NCBI GenBank assembly: GCA_023382435.1
Contig: JAHDVS010000012.1
Coordinates: 1 to 64,000 of the forward strand
Reading direction: 5' to 3'
Source of the DNA: Thermoleophilia bacterium
Lineage (GTDB): Bacteria > Actinomycetota > Thermoleophilia > Gaiellales > Gaiellaceae
DNA: 64,000 nt
Under the pieces are notes generated by a model. The model worked only from the letters and a program-made list of their open reading frames with translations, searched no databases and had not been told where the DNA came from. The translations under genes and the position numbers were made by a program. Positions 7,234 through 15,518 of this stretch are shown here, piece after piece. Every line of letters starts with the position of its first letter. Position 1 is the first letter of the stretch.

Positions 7234-8451
7234 GTGAAGATCGAGCCGATCTACTACGGCGAGCGCAAGGTATTTCGGGTCTCGGGCTTCAACCGCGGCG
7301 TCGCCGACTGGCTCGGCCGGCTGCCCTCGCAGTGGGTCGAGGGGGAGGTGACGGAGCTGCGCCGCCAGGACGCATGGCAGTCGGTCTACTTCACGCTCAA
7401 AGACCCCGAGGACGGTACGTCCTTGCCGGTCGCCATGCCTCGTCGAGGGTTCGATGCGCTCGGCCTCTCGCTCGCCGACGGCGCCCTCGTCCACGTCCAC
7501 GGTCGGGCCGAGCTCTGGCAGAAGCGGGGCGAGCTCAGGTTCCGGGCGGAGACGATCGAGCCGGTGGGCCTCGGCGACGTCCTGCTCCGGCTCGAGCGGC
7601 TGAAGCAGCTGCTCGCGGCCGAGGGGCTGCTCGCGGAGGAACGCAAGCGGCCGCTGCCCTACCTGCCGCGGCTGATCGGGCTCGTGACCGGCACCGAGGC
7701 CGCGGCGAAGCGGGACGTGATCGCGACGATCACGAGCCGCTTCCCGCCAGCGCAGATCGTCGTCGCGGAGGCGTACGTGACCGGCCCGCGGGCGCCGCTC
7801 GCGATCGCGGCGGCACTGCGCGCGGTCTGCGCGGCGGGCGCAGACGTGATCGTGCTCGCCCGCGGCGGCGGCGGGTTCGACGACCTGCTCGCGTTCAGCG
7901 ACGAGCGGCTCGTGCGTGCGGTCGCGAGCTGCCCCGTACCCGTCGTCTCCGCGGTCGGGCACGAGCAGGACGTGCCGCTCTGCGACCTCGTCGCCGACGC
8001 GCGCGCTTCGACCCCGACCGCGGCCGCGCGACTCGTCGTGCCCGACTGGGCCGAGCTGCTCGAGCAGCTCGCGGCGCTGCGCGGCTCGATCGGGACGGCG
8101 GCGAGACGGCGCGTCGAGCGGGCCGCGAGCGAGCTCGCCCGCGATCGCCTCCGGCTGGTGCGCGCGCCCGCCCTGCTGCTCGAGCGCAAGCGCGCTGCGT
8201 TGGCCGCCGACAGCGAGCGCCTGGTGCGGGCTCCGGCGCTGCTGGTCGAGCGTGCCCGCGGCAGGCTCGAGAGCCTGGGCGGGCGGCTGCGGGCGTTGTC
8301 GCCTGAGGCCACGCTGTCGCGCGGCTACGCGGTGGTACGCAGGCAGGGAGCGGTAGTCAGGGCAGCGGCCGAGCTCTCGGCGGGCGAGCAGGTCGACGTG
8401 CAGGTCGCCGCCGGAGGGTTCGGCGCCGTCGTGAAGTCGGTGCGGCCGTGA
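7234..8451 (+). CDS. xseA: Exodeoxyribonuclease VII large subunit
   Basis: This 405-residue catalytic subunit of the ATP-independent nuclease degrades single-stranded DNA into oligonucleotides during repair. The N-terminal OB fold occupies about residues 1-105. The catalytic domain follows, with GLVTGTEAAAKRDV, LARGGGGFDDLLAF and GHEQDVPLCDLVADARASTPTAAA, and then a long helical arm for small-subunit binding. The GTG start has TAGGCT 7 bases upstream, suggesting a leaderless message. It overlaps xseB by GTGA. Confidence 0.95.
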   Translation: MKIEPIYYGERKVFRVSGFNRGVADWLGRLPSQWVEGEVTELRRQDAWQSVYFTLKDPEDGTSLPVAMPRRGFDALGLSLADGALVHVHGRAELWQKRGELRFRAETIEPVGLGDVLLRLERLKQLLAAEGLLAEERKRPLPYLPRLIGLVTGTEAAAKRDVIATITSRFPPAQIVVAEAYVTGPRAPLAIAAALRAVCAAGADVIVLARGGGGFDDLLAFSDERLVRAVASCPVPVVSAVGHEQDVPLCDLVADARASTPTAAARLVVPDWAELLEQLAALRGSIGTAARRRVERAASELARDRLRLVRAPALLLERKRAALAADSERLVRAPALLVERARGRLESLGGRLRALSPEATLSRGYAVVRRQGAVVRAAAELSAGEQVDVQVAAGGFGAVVKSVRP

Positions 8452-8684
8452 CGGAGCCGACATTCGAGGAGGCGCGGGCGGAGCTCGAGCGGATTGTCGC
8501 GCGGCTCGAGAGCGGCGAAGCCGAGCTCGAGGATGCGGTGTCGCTGTGGGAGCGCGGCGAGGAGCTGTACCGGCTCTGCCTCGGCAAGCTCGACGCCGCC
8601 CAGGGACGCGTCGACGAGCTTGCCCGCCGGGAGGCACCGGAGCCCGAGGACGTCCCGGACGAGCCGGGGGTCGCGGGGCCCTGA
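8448..8684 (+). CDS. xseB: Exodeoxyribonuclease VII small subunit
   Basis: This 78-residue partner of XseA shows the conserved FEEARAELERIVARLESGE...LEDAVSLWERGEELYRLC two-helix hairpin that coats the large-subunit arm. Multiple copies bind each large subunit. Its start overlaps the xseA stop by four bases, giving coupled translation, and its own stop overlaps the methyltransferase start by one base. The acidic, proline-rich tail is dispensable in appearance. Confidence 0.95.
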   Translation: MTEPTFEEARAELERIVARLESGEAELEDAVSLWERGEELYRLCLGKLDAAQGRVDELARREAPEPEDVPDEPGVAGP

Positions 8685-9310
8685 TGTGCGGGCGCGTCCT
8701 CGCGGCGCTGTACGACCGCGGCGTGAGGCGGGTCGAGGAGGCGGGGCTGCGGGCGCGCCGGCGCGAGCTGCTCGCGAGCCTGCCCGGGGACGTGCTGGAG
8801 ATCGGGGCCGGCACGGGCCTGAATCTCGAGCACTACCCCACCGGCGTACGGCTCGTCCTGCTCGAGCCGGACCCCCACATGCGCAGGCGGCTCGCCGCGC
8901 GGCTGGCCGGCCTGCGGCTCAGCGCCGAGATCGTGCCGGGATCGGCGGAGGAGCTCCCGTTTCCCGACTCGTCGTTCGACGCCGTCGTGTCGACGCTCGT
9001 GCTCTGCAGCGTCGCCGACCCCGGGCGGGCGCTCGCGGAGACCCGGCGCGTGCTCCGCCCCGGCGGGCGCCTGGCGCTGATCGAGCACGTTCGCGGCGAA
9101 GGGGCCCTCGCCGGGTTCCAGGAAGCGATCGCGCCGCCGAGCCGCCTCGTCAGCTCGTGCTCCCCGAACCGGCGCACCGCGGAGGCGGTGCGCGCGGCCG
9201 GTTTCGTCCTGATCGAGCAGCGATTCGTGCTCGAGCGCGCGCCGTTCTGGGTCCGGCCGGCGTTCTCGGGCCTGGCCGTCCGGGACGCGGAATCGCCGCT
9301 GCTAGAGTGA
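8684..9310 (+). CDS. Class I SAM-dependent methyltransferase
   Basis: This 208-residue methyltransferase has motif I as VLEIGAGTGLNLEHY (near residues 36-50), an acidic residue ending the second strand (LLEPD), motif II-like FDAVVSTLVLCSV and a late motif VLRPGGRLALIEHV. This matches the Methyltransf_11/UbiE-like fold. The substrate is unknown. It begins inside the xseB stop codon and so belongs to that operon, although nothing links it to nuclease function. The C-terminal SPNRRTAEAVRAAGF segment is typical of small-molecule methyltransferases. Confidence 0.8.
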   Translation: MCGRVLAALYDRGVRRVEEAGLRARRRELLASLPGDVLEIGAGTGLNLEHYPTGVRLVLLEPDPHMRRRLAARLAGLRLSAEIVPGSAEELPFPDSSFDAVVSTLVLCSVADPGRALAETRRVLRPGGRLALIEHVRGEGALAGFQEAIAPPSRLVSSCSPNRRTAEAVRAAGFVLIEQRFVLERAPFWVRPAFSGLAVRDAESPLLE

Positions 9311-9315
9311 CCCGT

Positions 9316-9852
9316 ATGGCCGAGAAGAGATTCCCCCAGGCTCTCAACGAGCACATCGGGCGGGAGTTCGCCGCCGCCCAGCAGTACATCGCGATCGCCG
9401 TCCACTACGACGCCGAGACCCTGCCGCAGCTGGCGGCGCACTTCTACCGCCAGGCGGTGGAGGAGCGAAATCACGCCATGATGATGGTGCAGTACCTGCT
9501 CGACGCGGGGCTGCCCGTGGCGATCTCGGGCGTCGAGGCGCCGCGCACGTCGTTCGCCGACGAGGTCGAGCCGGTCGCCCTGGCCCTGAAACAGGAGGAG
9601 CAGGTCACCGAGCAGATCACGGAGCTCGCGCGACTGGCCCGTGCGGAGGGCGACCTCGTCGCGGAGCAGTTCCTCCAGTGGTTCCTGAAGGAGCAGCTCG
9701 AGGAGGTCTCGAGCATGTCCCAGCTCCTCGTGACGGTGCAACGGGCGGCCCAGGTGAGCATCCTCCTGGCCGAGCAGCAGCTCGCGAGCATCCAGGTCGG
9801 GGACGGGGGCGTCGACCCCGACGCCCCGGCCGCGGCCGGCGGCGCCCTGTAG
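9316..9852 (+). CDS. Ferritin (iron-storage protein)
   Basis: This 178-residue four-helix ferritin has ferroxidase-centre ligands visible in EHIGREFAAAQQY and EERNHAMMMVQYLLD, with a second helix pair in TEQITELARLARAEGD and FLQWFLKEQLEE. It resembles non-haem ferritins of the BfrB/Ftn type that store iron as 24-mers in the cytosol. The ATG at 9316 has TAGAGT 7 bases upstream. The Ala/Gly/Pro-rich tail is low complexity. A haem-binding Met typical of bacterioferritin was not assessed. Confidence 0.88.
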   Translation: MAEKRFPQALNEHIGREFAAAQQYIAIAVHYDAETLPQLAAHFYRQAVEERNHAMMMVQYLLDAGLPVAISGVEAPRTSFADEVEPVALALKQEEQVTEQITELARLARAEGDLVAEQFLQWFLKEQLEEVSSMSQLLVTVQRAAQVSILLAEQQLASIQVGDGGVDPDAPAAAGGAL

Positions 9853-9858
9853 GGCCCG

Positions 9859-10860
9859 TCAGCGCCTCAGGGCGCGGAGCAGCCGCCCGAGCGCCTCGCC
9901 GAGCGCCTCGAGATCGTCACGCGAGCTGGCGGGGTCGCCGCCGAGCGGGAGCACCGCGGTCGCGCCGAGCTCGTGGAGCGCGGCCACGCCGCCCCGGACG
10001 CTGCCCCCGAAGACGACGCAGGGCACCCCCGCGGCGGCGCACTCGGCGGCGACCGCGCCCGGGAGCTTTCCCGCCGCGGAGGTCGTGTCGACCCGCCCCT
10101 CACCGGTGACCGCGAGCGCGGCGCCGGCGATGCGCCCCCGGAAGTCGACGGCGTCGAGCACGAGCCGGGCGCCGGGCACGAGCTCCGCACCGAGCGCCGC
10201 GAGGGCCGCGCCGAGGCCCCCGGCGGCGCCCGCGCCGGGGCGCTCCGCATGAGGCCGGAGCCAGGGCATGGCCGCGAGCCGGCTCTCGAGCTCCTCGATC
10301 TGCTCGGGCGTGGCCCCTTTCTGCGGCCCGAAGACCCGGGCGGCTCCCCGCTCGCCGAGCAGCGGGTTCGTCACGTCGCACGCCGCCCGGAGTCGCACGC
10401 CGCCGAGATCGCGCCCGGCGAGCGCCCGTCGAAGCCCCGCGCCGCCGTCGACGGTGGCGCTGCCTCCGAGCGTGACGAGAAGCTCGTTCGCGCCCGCGTC
10501 TGCGGCCGCGAGCAGAAGCTGGCCGAGGCCGGCCGAGTCCGCGCGCAGGGGGTCGAGCTCGCCGGGGCCGAGCCGCCAGAGACCGATTGCCTCGGCGGAC
10601 TCGACGACGGCGCGCCCGCCGGGCAGGAGCACGAACCGGGCGTCGACCTCTCGGCCGAGGGGGTCGGCGACGCGCGCGGTTCGCCACTCACCGCCCAGCG
10701 CGGCGAGGAGCGCCTCGGCGGTTCCCTCCCCGCCGTCGGCGAGCGGGAGCTGGTCGGCCTCGAGCCCGGGAACCCGGCGGATGCCGGTGGCGAGCGCCCG
10801 GGCGGCCTGCCCCGCCGAAGCGGAGCCCTTCAGCTTGTCGGGGCAGCAGACGACCCTCAT
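9859..10860 (-). CDS. Glycerate kinase (GlxK/GarK family)
   Basis: This 333-residue kinase phosphorylates glycerate, in photorespiration-like or glyoxylate/glucarate catabolism. Family motifs are PDKLKGSASAGQAARALATG at the start, PLADGGEGTAEALL, LLVTLGGSATVDGGAG and VTGEGRVDTTSAAGKLPG. Length and motif order match the GlxK family. It converges with ferritin (6-base gap) and lies 26 bases after the membrane protein of the next minus-strand operon. Confidence 0.9.
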   Translation of the reverse strand: MRVVCCPDKLKGSASAGQAARALATGIRRVPGLEADQLPLADGGEGTAEALLAALGGEWRTARVADPLGREVDARFVLLPGGRAVVESAEAIGLWRLGPGELDPLRADSAGLGQLLLAAADAGANELLVTLGGSATVDGGAGLRRALAGRDLGGVRLRAACDVTNPLLGERGAARVFGPQKGATPEQIEELESRLAAMPWLRPHAERPGAGAAGGLGAALAALGAELVPGARLVLDAVDFRGRIAGAALAVTGEGRVDTTSAAGKLPGAVAAECAAAGVPCVVFGGSVRGGVAALHELGATAVLPLGGDPASSRDDLEALGEALGRLLRALRR

Positions 10861-10886
10861 CGCCACGAGACCAGGGGCCGGGACGG

Positions 10887-11993
10887 CTAGACGCCGGCCC
10901 CGGGGCTGACTCGCGCGTCCGCCCGCGGAGCCGGGCGGCCCGTGGCGCGCGCGCCGGCCCCGTCGAGGTCCCCGAGCCCGTCCGTCACGTCCCCGGGGGT
11001 GACGCGCGGGATCCGCTTGAGCGTCGCGAACGAGATCCCCTCTCGGGCGAGGAAGGCGAGGCCGAGGCCGACACCGACGGACACCTCGATCGCCTGGAGG
11101 CCGATCCCGTAGGCGAACCCGTGCTGGTAGGCGACGCCGTAGGGGACGAGCGCGAGCGCGACGCCGGCCTGGAACAGGCCGACGCTGCCCGGCCAGAGCG
11201 GGAATGCGAGCGCGACGCTCGCGACGAGCAGGACGAGGCCGGCGGCGGCCATCGACGCCTCGATCTGGAACGCCTTGAACGTGAAGTAGATGGCGACGAG
11301 CTGCGCCGCCCAGCCGAGAATCTGGAACGCGGCTGCTGCGGCGGCCGGTCCGGGCGTGCGGAGGATGCCGAGGCCCCCGATAGCCATGTGCCATAGCCGG
11401 CTCGCCCGGCCGAACGCGCCGGCGTCGGATCGCTCGCGCTTGTGGTAGCGCCAGGCGAGCACGACGGCGCCGACGAAGAGGGCGAGCGACACGGCGAGGA
11501 CGACCTCGATGCCCGGGACGGCCCAGGACGGGATGCGGGCGGTGACGAGGACGTAGCCGACGAGCGCGATCGTGGCCGGGACGTCGAAAAGGCGGTGGGC
11601 GAACGAGGCACCGAAGATCGCCGGCCAGTTGGAGCTCCGGTGCGGCACGTGGCGCGTGAGCGCGGCTGCCCGGGCGACGTCCCCGACCCGGCCCGGGAGC
11701 ACCGCGTTGCCGAGCAGGCCGATGCAGAACGCGGAGAAGACGTGGTGGCGGCGTGGCCGGGGCGCCGGGAGCGCGCGGTCGAGCACGACCCCCCAGGCGA
11801 CGGCACGCAGGGTGACGGAGAGGAGGTTCGCGCCGATCGCGGCGGCCACCCAGGCCCAGGCGACCTCGGTGAAGGCGCCGCCGATGACGTCGAGATCCGG
11901 GGCCCGCCAGATGACGACGGCGACCACCGCGGCGAGCAGCGGGGCGAGGAGGGCCACGCGACCTCCGCGGGTGCGCAGGACCCGGGCGCTCAT
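10887..11993 (-). CDS. Lysylphosphatidylglycerol synthase-like membrane protein (UPF0104)
   Basis: This 368-residue polytopic protein has about eight hydrophobic helices and signatures of the UPF0104/LPG_synthase_TM domain (RAVAWGVVLDRAL, LLGNAVLPGRVGDVARA, FPLWPGSVGLFQAGV). Such proteins are flippase-like and often sit beside glycosyltransferases. Its start overlaps the stop of the PimA-like glycosyltransferase by ATGA, supporting joint action on a glycolipid. The C-terminus is a charged, disordered-looking tail. No aminoacyl-transfer domain is present. Confidence 0.82.
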   Translation of the reverse strand: MSARVLRTRGGRVALLAPLLAAVVAVVIWRAPDLDVIGGAFTEVAWAWVAAAIGANLLSVTLRAVAWGVVLDRALPAPRPRRHHVFSAFCIGLLGNAVLPGRVGDVARAAALTRHVPHRSSNWPAIFGASFAHRLFDVPATIALVGYVLVTARIPSWAVPGIEVVLAVSLALFVGAVVLAWRYHKRERSDAGAFGRASRLWHMAIGGLGILRTPGPAAAAAAFQILGWAAQLVAIYFTFKAFQIEASMAAAGLVLLVASVALAFPLWPGSVGLFQAGVALALVPYGVAYQHGFAYGIGLQAIEVSVGVGLGLAFLAREGISFATLKRIPRVTPGDVTDGLGDLDGAGARATGRPAPRADARVSPGAGV

Positions 11994-13138
11994 GCAGCCA
12001 CCGCGATCTCGCTGGTTGGCGCGCCGGCCAGCGACTCGTAGATCCCGACCAGACGCTGCGCGATCTGCTCCCAGTCGTAGCGCTCGAGGGCGACCTCGCG
12101 GCCGCGGGCGCCGAGCGAGAGGCGGCGCGGCTCGTCCTCGAGCAACTCGGTGAGCGCCGCACCGAGAGCGTCGGGGTCGCCGGGCGGGACGAGGATCCCG
12201 GTCTCGGGCCCGGCCACCTCCCGGTAGCCGGCGATGTCGGAGGCGACGACCGGGGTGGCGCACGCGAACGCGCGGGTGATGACCATCCCGAAGCTCTCCT
12301 GCCCGATGGCGGGAGCCGCGAGCACCTTCGCGGAGGCGACCTCCTCGACCAGCGTCTCGGTCGGGAGGACGCCCAGCACGTCGATGCCGTCCGCCTCGGA
12401 CAAGCCGAGCCGGCGCATCAGGAATCGCACCTGGAGCGGGTCGGCGCCGATCACCCGGAGTCGGGCCCCGGTGCGGGCGGAGACCGCCGGCCAGGCGCGC
12501 AGGAGCACCTGCAGCCCCTTGCGCGGCTCGTGGCGCCCGATGAAGACGACCCGCTCGAGCCGCCCGCCGGGGTCGGCCTGCGGGGGTAGGGAGACGCCGT
12601 TGGGGATGATCTCGAAGGGACCGCCGAGCCAGGGCTCCGCTGTCGCCCGGGCGGCTTCCGAGACCGCGATCCGGTGATCGATGCGGGGGATCAGAACGCT
12701 CCAGAACAGCTTCCCCCAGACCCACAGGCGGCCCCCGGACGCGTGGGAGGTTGTGACGATGGGGCACGTGGCGCCGTAGAGCGCGTACAGCGAGAGGATC
12801 GGGGCGAGCGGCTCGTGCACGTGGACGATGTCGAACCGTTCCCGCTCGAGCACCCGTTTCAGGCGCGGGATCGAGCTCGGGGAGAGCACGATGTTCGAGA
12901 GGGAGGCGTTGGCGGGGATGATCACGGTGCGCCCGACCGGGATCACGTGGGCGGGCGGCGATCCGTGGCGCCCGGCCCGGGGGTGGAGCAGCCGCGTGAG
13001 CAGGCCGGGCGGGTCGTTGCCGATCACGATGCGCACGTCGTGGCCGAGCGCCGTCAGCGCGTGCGCCTGGTTCTCGGCGTGCTCGACGACGCCGCCCCAG
13101 TAGGACCAGGAGAACGGGACGACGATGCCGATCTTCAT
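11990..13138 (-). CDS. Glycosyltransferase family 4, PimA-like
   Basis: This 382-residue GT-B enzyme starts MKIGIVVPFSWSYWGGVVEH, the arrangement seen in phosphatidyl-inositol mannosyltransferases. The GT4 C-terminal nucleotide-sugar site is visible as VFIGRHEPRKGLQVLL and APAIGQESFGMVITRAFACATPVVASD. It probably transfers a sugar to a lipid at the inner membrane face. It is flanked by coupled overlaps: LOG gene upstream, UPF0104 protein downstream. The exact donor and acceptor are not determinable. Confidence 0.85.
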   Translation of the reverse strand: MKIGIVVPFSWSYWGGVVEHAENQAHALTALGHDVRIVIGNDPPGLLTRLLHPRAGRHGSPPAHVIPVGRTVIIPANASLSNIVLSPSSIPRLKRVLERERFDIVHVHEPLAPILSLYALYGATCPIVTTSHASGGRLWVWGKLFWSVLIPRIDHRIAVSEAARATAEPWLGGPFEIIPNGVSLPPQADPGGRLERVVFIGRHEPRKGLQVLLRAWPAVSARTGARLRVIGADPLQVRFLMRRLGLSEADGIDVLGVLPTETLVEEVASAKVLAAPAIGQESFGMVITRAFACATPVVASDIAGYREVAGPETGILVPPGDPDALGAALTELLEDEPRRLSLGARGREVALERYDWEQIAQRLVGIYESLAGAPTSEIAVAA

Positions 13139-13815
13139 CGGCCCGGAGTATGCCCGTCGCGGCGACGCTCGTAGGCGATCCTGAGGAAGCGGGCCGCGTC
13201 GGTCGGGTCGTCGGTCACATGAATGAGCGCCAGGTCGTCCGCCGAGATCATCCCCTCCCCGAGCGCCCGCTCCTCGAGCCAGCGCAGAAGACCGGTCCAG
13301 TAGCCGCCGTCCATGAGAACGACCGGGAAGCTCTCTACCTTCCCGGTCTGGATCAGGGTGAGCGACTCGAACAGCTCGTCGAGCGTGCCGAAGCCGCCGG
13401 GAAGGATCACGAACCCGTCGGCGGCTTTCACGAACATCGTCTTGCGCACGTAGAAGTGGCGGAAGGTGAGGCACAGGTCGAGGTAGCCGTTGGGGCGCTG
13501 CTCGTGCGGGAGCTCGATGTTGAAGCCGATCGAGACGCCGCCGACGTCCTGCGCGCCGCGGTTGGCCGCCTCCATCAGCCCGGGGCCGCCGCCGGTGACG
13601 ACCGCGAAGCCCTCGCGCGCCAGGACGCGCCCGAGCTCGCGCGCGGCGGCGTAGGCGGGGTTGTCCGCCCGCGCGTGGGCGGAGCCGAACACGGAGACGG
13701 CGGGGTGGACGACGGAGGCGACGGCGTCGAAGCCGTCGAAGAACTCGTCGGCGATCCGGTCGACATGGGCACGTTCGACCCGCCCGCCTGCGGCTGGAAG
13801 AGCGTTCTCGGGCAC
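13135..13815 (-). CDS. LOG-family protein (TIGR00730-type nucleosidase)
   Basis: This 226-residue Rossmann-fold protein has the two LOG signatures: GGGPGLMEAANRGA and PGGFGTLDELFE. Plant and bacterial LOG proteins cleave cytokinin riboside monophosphates or other nucleoside monophosphates to base plus ribose phosphate. It opens the operon with the glycosyltransferase (4-base overlap). The GTG at 13815 is taken as start; an ATG 13 bases upstream is out of frame. The biological substrate here is unknown. Confidence 0.85.
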   Translation of the reverse strand: MPENALPAAGGRVERAHVDRIADEFFDGFDAVASVVHPAVSVFGSAHARADNPAYAAARELGRVLAREGFAVVTGGGPGLMEAANRGAQDVGGVSIGFNIELPHEQRPNGYLDLCLTFRHFYVRKTMFVKAADGFVILPGGFGTLDELFESLTLIQTGKVESFPVVLMDGGYWTGLLRWLEERALGEGMISADDLALIHVTDDPTDAARFLRIAYERRRDGHTPGR

Positions 13816-13933
13816 GCGTCTCCCCCATGGTATGCGTACTCAAGCCGGGGGCGACCGCTGCCGATACGACCCGTGAGGGATACCTCTCCTGCGGGCCGGG
13901 AGATGACGGCAACCAGATCCTGTCCGCAGCGGA

Positions 13934-13970
13934 GGGGGCGGCGGCGACTCATATCCTCGCCGCCGCCCCC
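13934..13970. other. Perfect 14-bp stem-loop between divergent genes
   Basis: GGGGGCGGCGGCGA (13934-13947) pairs perfectly with TCGCCGCCGCCCCC (13957-13970) around a 9-base loop. It lies upstream of both the LOG gene and the adenosine deaminase gene, so it is not a terminator for either. There is no T-tract. A regulatory or cruciform role is possible. Confidence 0.6.
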
Positions 13971-14022
13971 CTCCTCTCCTCTCGCCCGTCCCCGCGGCGT
14001 CCGCCGCTAGACTCGCCGCAGC

Positions 14023-15051
14023 GTGCCGCACGCAGCCGCCGTCGAGTCGATCCGGGCCGGGGGGCTCGCGGAGCTGCACACGCACCTGGGCGGCTCGGTG
14101 CACCCGTCGGTGATGTGGACGCTCGCGCACGAGCAGGGGATCGCGCTGCCGGCGAAGGACTACTGGGATTTCGAGCGGCTGACGACGATCTCCGACCCGC
14201 GCGGCGTGGCGGGGCTGCCGGAGCTGGACGGGCTGTACCGGTGGGCGGAGCTGATCCAGTCGAGCCCGCTCGCGGTGGAGCGGTCGGTGCACGGGACGAT
14301 CTCGGGCGCGTACCGCCGCCAGAACATCACGACGCTCGAGGTGCGGTTCAATCCGATGAAGCGTAATCGCGGCGGCGAGCGCGACCTCGATCACATCATC
14401 CTGGCCGCGGTGCGCGGGCTCGACCGGGCGGAGCTCGAGTACCCGACGGTGCGGGCGGGGCTGATCCTGATGATGGACCGGACGTTCACGGCCGAGCAGA
14501 ACGCGATCGTGGTCGAGAAGGCGATCCGCTGGGCGCGGCGGGGGATCGTCGGCGTCGATATCGCGGGGCCGCGGCCGGGGCCGGGCCGCTACCCGTACCG
14601 GGAGCTGGCGCCGCTCGTGGCGGAGGCGCGACGGGCGGGCCTGGGCGTGACGATCCACGTGGGCGAGGAGGGCGGCCCGGACGGCCTCTCGGAGATCGGG
14701 GAGGTGGTGGAGGAGCTGCGACCGGAGCGGATCGGCCACGGGATCCTGGCGGCGCAGGACCCGGCGACGATGCGGCTCTTGCGCGACGCCGACGTGGTGC
14801 TCGAGCTCTGCCCGACGTCGAACCTGCTGACGCGGGCGCTGCCGGACGAGGGGGCGTTGCGCGACACGGTCCGCGCGTTCGCCGCGGCGGGCGTGCGGTT
14901 CACGATCGCGACGGACGGGCCGGAGATGATGCACACCCACCTGTCCGACGAGCTGGAGCTCCTGCACCGGGTGGGGGCGCTCGACCGGGACGGTCTCGCC
15001 GATGTGAACCGCACCGGCCATGACGCCTCGTTTCTCGATCGAAGGGTGTAG
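14023..15051 (+). CDS. Adenosine deaminase family protein
   Basis: This 342-residue metal-dependent amidohydrolase hydrolyses adenosine or a related purine or adenine base. The zinc-site motif HTHLGGSVHP is near residue 19. HVGEEGG supplies the next His/Glu pair, followed by RIGHGI, ELCPTSNLLT and ATDGPEMM (ADA usually has TDDP). The GTG start has TAGACT 9 bases upstream. The Asp-to-Gly change in the TDxP motif leaves the substrate open, and an adenine deaminase-like or amidohydrolase variant is possible. Confidence 0.82.
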   Translation: MPHAAAVESIRAGGLAELHTHLGGSVHPSVMWTLAHEQGIALPAKDYWDFERLTTISDPRGVAGLPELDGLYRWAELIQSSPLAVERSVHGTISGAYRRQNITTLEVRFNPMKRNRGGERDLDHIILAAVRGLDRAELEYPTVRAGLILMMDRTFTAEQNAIVVEKAIRWARRGIVGVDIAGPRPGPGRYPYRELAPLVAEARRAGLGVTIHVGEEGGPDGLSEIGEVVEELRPERIGHGILAAQDPATMRLLRDADVVLELCPTSNLLTRALPDEGALRDTVRAFAAAGVRFTIATDGPEMMHTHLSDELELLHRVGALDRDGLADVNRTGHDASFLDRRV

Positions 15052-15111
15052 ACGGCGAGATCGGCCGGGTGGCCGATTGGCGCGCCGCGCGGCGCGTGCC
15101 AGGATCGCGGC

Positions 15112-15384
15112 ATGTCGGCGACCCTGCACCGGGAGATCAGGTTCACGGAGCGCCAGCGGCAGGTGATCCAGCTGATCGCCGTGGGCTGCTCGAACGACGA
15201 GATCGCGGCGCGGTTGGGGGTGACGGCGAGGACGGCGAAGGCCCACTGCGACACGCTGCGCGGCAAGCTGGGCGTGAGTCGCCGCCGCTACATCCCGCTC
15301 GCCTACCGCTCGGTGACCGGCGAGGACCCGATGAGCCTGGGCCAGGCCGCGTGCGAGCCCGGGATATCCGACTCGTCCCGCTGA
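15112..15384 (+). CDS. Stand-alone LuxR/GerE helix-turn-helix protein
   Basis: This 90-residue protein consists almost entirely of a LuxR-type DNA-binding domain: FTERQRQVIQLIAVGCSNDEIAARLG then TARTAKAHCDTLRGKLGV. It has no receiver or sensor domain. It sits 135 bases before a large LuxR ATPase regulator on the same strand and may bind related sites. The ATG at 15112 precedes the domain directly. The tail after residue 70 is unstructured. Confidence 0.75.
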   Translation: MSATLHREIRFTERQRQVIQLIAVGCSNDEIAARLGVTARTAKAHCDTLRGKLGVSRRRYIPLAYRSVTGEDPMSLGQAACEPGISDSSR

Positions 15385-15489
15385 CCGCCCCCGGGGTGAC
15401 GGCGCCCCGCGCCCGGGCCCCCCGCCCGGGCGCGGGGGATCTCCTCGCGCCGCCTGGCTCCTTGCGCGGTTTCGCGCTAACCTCCCCAG

Positions 15490-15508
15490 CCTTCCGTCGT
15501 TCGGAAGG
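15490..15508 (+). promoter_or_regulatory. 5' hairpin burying the ribosome-binding site
   Basis: CCTTCCG (15490-15496) pairs with CGGAAGG (15502-15508). The right arm contains the only Shine-Dalgarno-like GGAAGGA before the TTG start at 15519. A TAACCT hexamer at 15478-15483 would place the transcript start at about the first stem base. Translation of the LuxR ATPase may therefore be structure-controlled. Confidence 0.5.
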
Positions 15509-15518
15509 ATCGGTCGAG